Source: Chloroflexota bacterium
GTDB lineage: Bacteria > Chloroflexota > Anaerolineae > Anaerolineales > Anaerolineaceae
DNA length: 5,835 nucleotides
NCBI GenBank assembly: GCA_029265085.1
Contig: JAJUJY010000226.1
Coordinates: forward strand, 1-5,835
Reading direction: 5' to 3'
Shown here: positions 1 through 4,900 of the stretch, piece by piece
Numbering within the stretch: position 1 is the first letter of the stretch
Layout of the letters: each line of letters starts with the position of its first letter
Made by a program: the position numbers and the translations under genes
The notes under the pieces: model-generated
Seen by the model: only the letters and a program-made list of their open reading frames with translations
Databases searched by the model: none
Told to the model about the DNA's origin: nothing

Positions 1-373
1 GCAGCGCTTGAAACGAAGGATCTTCAGCCGAAATCGCAGGGACAGCCGCCAACAGATCCCGACCTCGCTCTGTAATCAAAATTGGATTACGCCGGCGGTC
101 TTGCGGGTCAACTCCACGAGCAACCAATTCTTTCCGCTCGAGGCTATCGATAATCCGCATAATTGAAGAGGGATCCATCCCCATTCGCTGGCTGATCGTG
201 CTGATGGTCAACGCCTCAAACTGGAGCATTTGAAGTATGCCGTGCTGCAATCCGCTCAAAGCCACGCCATAATTCCGCAATCGCTGCTCAAGAGACTCGT
301 TATGAAACTTAAGGAGCAAAGCAGTGTAGGTGTGAATTTCATTTGAAAGCATCATCTGTTCAAAAATTTCCAT
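1..373 (-). CDS. MarR-family winged-helix transcriptional regulator (3' end cut by window)
   Basis: This is a DNA-binding repressor-type regulator of the MarR family. The reading frame is open from the left edge to an in-frame ATG at 385, but I chose the ATG at 373. A GGAG at 380-383 sits 6 bases upstream of it, whereas the ATG at 385 has no ribosome-binding site. From 373 it encodes 124 complete residues; the family usually has 140-160, so about 20-35 C-terminal residues of the dimerisation helices are missing. Visible parts, numbered from the 373 start, are an N-terminal helix (about 1-35), a helix-turn-helix with LTISTISQRMGM then DPSSIMRIIDSLERKELV (about 55-85), and the wing with the family signature DPQDRRRNPILIT (about 89-101). 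It is divergent from the M28 peptidase gene at 552. A large palindrome in its leader suggests autorepression. The ligand cannot be predicted. The family call is firm; the regulon is inference. Confidence 0.93.
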   Translation of the reverse strand, partial: MEIFEQMMLSNEIHTYTALLLKFHNESLEQRLRNYGVALSGLQHGILQMLQFEALTISTISQRMGMDPSSIMRIIDSLERKELVARGVDPQDRRRNPILITERGRDLLAAVPAISAEDPSFQAL

Positions 374-379
374 CACGCT

Positions 380-383
380 CTCC
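380..383 (-). promoter_or_regulatory. Ribosome-binding site of the marR-like gene, decides its start
   Basis: On the minus strand GGAG is followed by AGCGTG (6 bases) and then ATG at 373. This is normal Shine-Dalgarno spacing. The alternative in-frame ATG at 385 overlaps this site and is preceded only by AT-rich operator sequence. It would add four residues (MESV). Confidence 0.65.
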
Positions 384-389
384 ATTTGT

Positions 390-418
390 TTGATAATATC
401 AATATTTGATATTATCAA
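390..418. promoter_or_regulatory. 29-bp perfect inverted repeat, probable MarR operator
   Basis: The left arm TTGATAATATCAA (390-402) and right arm TTGATATTATCAA (406-418) are perfect reverse complements around a TAT spacer. Each arm is itself a palindrome, TTGATA and TATCAA around one central base. The inner half-sites TATCAA (397-402) and TTGATA (406-411) form a third dyad. MarR dimers bind such 12-16 bp pseudo-palindromes, so this could seat two adjacent dimers or one dimer in alternative registers. It lies directly downstream of the minus-strand -10 element and covers the predicted transcription start. A repressor bound here would block transcription of its own gene. It ends 133 bp upstream of the peptidase start. 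The palindrome is seen directly; binding by this MarR is inferred. Confidence 0.8.
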
Positions 419-421
419 TGT

Positions 422-451
422 ATTTTACTCTTGTTCCTCCAGGTGTGTCAA
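422..451 (-). promoter_or_regulatory. Sigma70-type promoter of the marR-like gene
   Basis: On the minus strand a perfect -35 hexamer TTGACA (446-451) is followed after 18 bp by TAAAAT (422-427), five of six matches to the -10 consensus. The expected start of transcription is near 415, inside the 29-bp palindrome, giving a leader of about 40 bases before the ATG at 373. The order promoter, operator, Shine-Dalgarno, start is what an autorepressed regulator gene would show. Confidence 0.7.
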
Positions 452-484
452 GGGAAAATCACCTTCACGCAAGCAAATTGAGAG

Positions 485-490
485 TACAAT
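485..490 (+). promoter_or_regulatory. Possible -10 element for the M28 peptidase gene
   Basis: TACAAT matches the -10 consensus at five of six positions and lies 61 bases upstream of the peptidase ATG. No good -35 hexamer is present at 16-18 bp. The best match, TTCACG at 464-469, has only four of six matches at a short 15-bp spacing. If this is the promoter it is weak or depends on an activator. It abuts the palindrome at 490-504, which would then cover the transcription start. Confidence 0.3.
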
Positions 491-504
491 AGGCAGGCTG
501 CCTA
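490..504. promoter_or_regulatory. 15-bp palindrome upstream of the peptidase gene, possible operator
   Basis: TAGGCAG and CTGCCTA form a perfect 7-bp dyad around one central G. It is GC-richer than its surroundings and unrelated to the TTGATA-type palindrome at 390-418, so a different regulator would be expected to bind it. The TAGG...CCTA ends loosely recall DtxR/IdeR-type metal-regulator boxes, but its 15-bp core does not match the DtxR spacing, so this comparison is weak. It could also be a short hairpin in the peptidase leader RNA, though a one-base loop makes that unlikely. Confidence 0.4.
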
Positions 505-551
505 AAACCACTTTGAGGCAACCATAAAACAAAGGCTTTGAGATTCACTAT

Positions 552-1796
552 ATGAGCAACTTCACCGAATCAATGCTTAGAACTCACGCACAATCTGCTT
601 TATTACAGACCGGTCAATGGATCGAACGATTTGGCGGAAGGTTGGCAGGTAGTCCAGCCAATCAAAAAACTGCCAACGAACTTTGCGCAGAATTAAAAAA
701 GAGCGGCGCACAGGCAAAAGCTGATCCCTTCACCACCCACCCTGACACGTTTACCCAGTTTTACCGAATCCATGCCGGTTTATATTTCCTGGCCCTGGTA
801 TTTTTGTTTGTCAACCTGCCATTTTTCGCTGCCATAACTTTCACGATGATTATCGCCGGCTTGATTTTAGAATTTGGTAGATATGTTGAATTTTATGACC
901 GCTTCTTTCCAGCAAAATCGGGATACAACGTAACCGCTGTTCTTGAACCCAAAGGTGAACCACGCCAACAATTGATCTTTTCCGGTCACCACGATTCAGC
1001 GCGGGAATTAAAATTCTTGCGCAAATGGCAAAAATGGTATGGTTTACGAATTATTTTGCCTGAAATGTTTCACTTCTTAGGGGCAGGAATCAGCTGGAGC
1101 TGGGTCCTTTGGGAGTCAATCACCAGGATTACACCACCTTTCGCAGCTGCGGGAAAATGGGCTTTGCTGATAGGAATGGCTTTTGTGCTTTCCAAAGTCT
1201 TCATGTTTTCCCGTGAGGTGAGCCCAGGTGCAGGCGACAACCTGATTGCTTCAGCCATAGTGGTCGAACTGGCAAAAATTTTTGCAGACCCCCACCTTCA
1301 AGGACAATCAACCCTGCAACATACCCGCCTGATCCTGGCCAGTTTTGATGCCGAAGAATCTGGGGTGCGCGGTTCACGAGCCTGGGTCAAAGCAAACCGC
1401 CATCAGATTAACCAATTACCTACCTGGGCTTTTAATATCGACAGCATCTACAAAGTAGCCGATCTACAATGTTTAACCTCAGACCTCAATCACCATGTCG
1501 CATTGGATAAAGAATTTGCTCAACACTGCGTGGATATTGCCGCAAAACAAGGAATTTCCGTTCGCCTTGCCCGGATGCGTTACGGCGGCGGGGCGACGGA
1601 TGCCGTTGAATTAGCCCGCGCCGGAGTACGAGCCACTACCCTCATCGGGATGTCCAGCGAGGTAGTCCGTGATGGTTTGGTATACCATACTACCCTCGAC
1701 ACAGTCGATGCCATTGAGCCTGCCGCTGTAGAGGCTGCATTGAATCTTGCAGCCAACCTGGCCCAAACACTCGACCAGGCAGTGACCTCCCAATAA
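552..1796 (+). CDS. M28-family zinc metallopeptidase with internal membrane segments
   Basis: This 414-residue protein is probably an aminopeptidase using two zinc ions. The N-terminal region has the typical M28 opening (FGGRLAGSPANQKTANEL, about 27-44). Ligand and catalytic residues are all present: H146 with D148 in SGHHDS, bridging D229 in PGAGDN, general base E268 and ligand E269 in DAEESG, D297 in FNIDSI, and H379 in VYHTTLDT. There is no signal peptide. Strongly hydrophobic stretches lie at about 76-108 (room for a helix pair), 171-190 and 201-219. The last two fall between ligands H146 and D229, which are only some 10-20 residues apart in ordinary M28 enzymes. Basic loops at 151-166 suggest the catalytic domain faces the cytoplasm, which is inference. 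The ATG at 552 has only a weak GAG nine bases upstream. It is divergent from the marR-like gene and convergent with the Ig-repeat gene. The substrate is unknown. The M28 assignment is firm; membrane topology is moderately sure. Confidence 0.92.
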   Translation: MSNFTESMLRTHAQSALLQTGQWIERFGGRLAGSPANQKTANELCAELKKSGAQAKADPFTTHPDTFTQFYRIHAGLYFLALVFLFVNLPFFAAITFTMIIAGLILEFGRYVEFYDRFFPAKSGYNVTAVLEPKGEPRQQLIFSGHHDSARELKFLRKWQKWYGLRIILPEMFHFLGAGISWSWVLWESITRITPPFAAAGKWALLIGMAFVLSKVFMFSREVSPGAGDNLIASAIVVELAKIFADPHLQGQSTLQHTRLILASFDAEESGVRGSRAWVKANRHQINQLPTWAFNIDSIYKVADLQCLTSDLNHHVALDKEFAQHCVDIAAKQGISVRLARMRYGGGATDAVELARAGVRATTLIGMSSEVVRDGLVYHTTLDTVDAIEPAAVEAALNLAANLAQTLDQAVTSQ

Positions 1797-1842
1797 TCCA
1801 TTGATCGAATCAGCACGGGTGATTGCAGCCTGAAAAATATAA

Positions 1843-1885
1843 CAAGCACTGGTAGTCTCTTGCTTTCAACGACTACCAGTGCTTG
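1843..1885. terminator. Stem-loop terminator between convergent genes, probably bidirectional
   Basis: A perfect 15-bp inverted repeat, CAAGCACTGGTAGTC (1843-1857) and its reverse complement (1871-1885), encloses a 13-base loop. It begins 46 bases after the peptidase stop and lies 65 bases beyond the stop of the minus-strand Ig-repeat gene. On the plus strand the stem is followed by a modest CTTTCT. On the minus strand it is followed by TTATATTTTTC, a better U-tract. It therefore probably terminates the Ig-repeat gene well and the peptidase gene at least partly. Confidence 0.8.
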
Positions 1886-1950
1886 CTTTCTACATAAACC
1901 CAACCCCGTCAGGTTTGATTAAACGACCTGCGTAATCAGGCGTATAGGAA

Positions 1951-4900
1951 TTACCTGCGGATAACCGGCAAGAACAATTTAAATGCAGCCGGTGTAACCT
2001 GCATATTCCAACCATCCGATTCGCTGCCGTAATAGTCCGCACTTTCCAGATATTCTGCAGTAATCACATAATCCCCAACAGCCAAATCCGCAGTGGATAG
2101 TTCGGCCTGTCCATCGGTCAAGGATACAGTCGCTTCATACACGCCGTTGATATAGAATTTCACACTGCCTTGTGGTGTTCCACCGCCAACGCCAGTGGGC
2201 AAAACGGTAGCCGTCCAACTTGCTGAGACACCATACACACTGGAAGATGAACCGCTTAACATCACTTCGGTAGCCGCTTTAGAAACTGCAATCCCAGTGT
2301 AATATTCTTCCATCATCGATCCCAAGAAATTGCTATCGCCCCAGAACGTCACATCCGCGAACAAATCACCGGCTCCAGGAGCAGGGATATCACATTGAGC
2401 GATCCCGGATACCAATTCAGTCGTACATTCCGCAGCAACCACAGGAGTCTCGGATTGTAAGCCACCGCCGCCTACCGAGACATGGTTTAACACGATAGTA
2501 ATTTCACCGGTAGGAGTACTGGTACTGGGGGCTTTTGCACGAACTTTGGCAGTGACCGTTACACTTTGCCCCGTCACCAGACTTTCCGGATTAATCGTCA
2601 ACTCGTAAATTTCGGTTTCCGATGGATTGACAACTGGCCCATCGAACGAACTGGAATCGGGTGCAAAATTGGTATCTCCCGCATAAGAGGCTACCAACCG
2701 GATCGGGTCCGCTGCCGTACTCGGCGTAAACGCGCAGGAACCGCTGCCGTTGTTCAATGAGATTTCACACTCATCGACGCCATTGGTTACCACCACAACC
2801 CCAGAAGCGATATCCGTATTATCCAGAGTGCGCTTCACGGTGACCGTGATATCAAACGGCTGGCCTACAACAACTTCGGCAGGATCAAAAACCAATGAGG
2901 TAACGTTGGTTACACCCTGGATCACTTCCGGACCAGCCAAAGGTTCCGCTGTATCCGCCGTGAAATTATTGTCACCAGAATACGCAGCCGTGATATTCCC
3001 GCCGTCCAGGGCAGTAGGTGTAATCTGACAAGAACCGCTGCCATTCGTCAAAGTTGATATACTGCAAGAGTCTGGACCAAAATCTACCTCTACCGAGCCT
3101 GTTGGTGTACCACTGCCAGGGGCGACTGCTGCCACTTGAACAGTTACGGTGAAAGGCTCGCCAATCTCAACTGAAGCCGGGCTAAAGCTTGTGATAGTGG
3201 CCAGGCTGGCAGCCTGGTTTACTTGGTGGGCATCTTCCAAAAGATACGTGCCGCTGTCATAATTTTCATCCCCCGAATAGACTATGGTCATGTCCGGAGT
3301 GCCTGCACCCAGGCTGCTAATTGAACCAGTAGAGATCGTACCGTTGCTCAGCACAAATGTACCCAGCAGTGAACCGCCAACGGTGATTTGTACCGATCCA
3401 GTCGGTTTATTTGCCAATGTGTTCTGATTACTGGCCTGCACCTGGAAGGTAACAGACTGTCCAAACACAGACGGTTCCAGTGAAGCAGTGGTGCTAAATA
3501 CAGGAGTAGCCTTATTCACAACCTGCTGAACCGGAGAGGAAGTGCTGTTCGATGCAGCAAAATTGGGATTGGGCGAATACGTTTGCCCATCGTAGCTAAA
3601 CGAGCTGTTGTAGTGTGCCGTGATAGTATGTGTTTGCACCCACAACACATTGAAACGGATTTCTTTACTTGCCACCCCATTAACCAGGAGAACTGGCTCA
3701 TAATACGGCACGCCGTCCACACTAAACTGAACATACCCTTCTGGGGTAGCCTCGCCGCTGCCGCTGGCAGCCACTGTAGCGCTGACCACCACCGATTGGC
3801 CGTAATCGATGGGTGTTAACGCCCCAACCGTTGTGGTAGTTGTCGCTGCTGTGATCGTTTGCGTAATTGTCGGCGAATCGCTGGTCTCAAAAACGCCATT
3901 GTTGAGATAACGGGCAAACACCTCGTGATCACCCAAATTTAAATCAACCACACTGACGCTCTGCGCCTGTCCATTCTCTAACGCAACTGGATCCCCCAGG
4001 GGAGTGTCATCCACATAAAACTGTACGGTGCCTTCCGGGTTACCAAAGCGGGCTGGAAGATCTTGCACTGTCGCTGTAAAGAAAACCGGTTGGCTCCATT
4101 CTGAAGTGCTGTCGGATGAGGCTACTGTGGAAATGGTCGGAATATAATCCACAATCGGGCCTTCAACCGAGTCAGAACTGCCATTAAAATTCCCGTCACC
4201 GCTGTAGGTTGCAACCACATCCGGCGTACCCACGCCGGACGGGGTAATTGTACATTGATTGGTCAGGCTGAGGTCAATTTCACAGCTGTCCGATCCGGCA
4301 TTGACCAATACGGTTCCCAAGGGGGTGTACGCAGAACTCACCGCAGCAACATTGACGGTTACATCAAACGTTTCGGTTAGGTATACGCTGGTTGGCGTAA
4401 TATCCGTTATGGTTGTAATCGATTCTGCCTTATTGACCTCATGGGCATCCTCAAACAACTGGGTGTGGGGAGCATAGGCACTGTCGCCGGCATAAACAAC
4501 TTCAATATCATGCAAACCGACGTCAAGCAGGCTGGTAGAAATGGACTGATATTGCCCGCCATCACCATTGACCAGAGTATGGCTGTCAAACAATACACCA
4601 TCAATCCAGATTTGCACATTTCCGGTAACCGGGCGGGTGCTTTCTCCAGCAGAAACAATTTTGACGGTGAAATCTACCCCCAGCCCCAATACAGAAGGCT
4701 CAGGATTTGGGGTCAGCGTGATGCTTGTTTCACCACGGTCGATGGTCTGTACCACCAGGTTTGAATTATTATCCGGTGTTCCGGCAAATTCTGCATCAGG
4801 AATATAAACCGCCGTCAGGTTGTAGGCTCCAGGCCAAAGGGCAGTATATGGGAGCACTTTGAGAGCTACCCCATTTTCATCCAACGCCACCGGATCACCA

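Noticed and set aside
511..542. Direct repeat CTTTGAG at 511-517 and 536-542 before the peptidase start
   Set aside because: Seven bases repeated once, 25 bp apart, is easily chance. The second copy only supplies the weak GAG before the ATG.
1070..1258. Minus-strand 62-codon open frame inside the peptidase gene
   Set aside because: It is antisense to the M28 coding frame, with no ribosome-binding evidence or recognisable motif.
1580..1903. Minus-strand open frames of 60-107 codons overlapping the end of the peptidase gene
   Set aside because: They lie over conserved M28 motifs read on the plus strand, and the longest one runs through the terminator stem-loop. There is no protein-like domain signal.
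1900..1945. Short hairpins (CCTG...CAGG, AAACC...GGTTT) just past the Ig-repeat stop
   Set aside because: Stems are only 4-5 bp without a U-tract. The 15-bp stem at 1843-1885 explains termination better.
1951..1989. Sortase-type LPXTG or transmembrane anchor at the end of the Ig-repeat protein
   Set aside because: There is no LPXTG-like pentapeptide and only about seven hydrophobic residues, too few for a membrane helix. The LP in LFLPVIRR lies five residues from the end, unlike sortase substrates.
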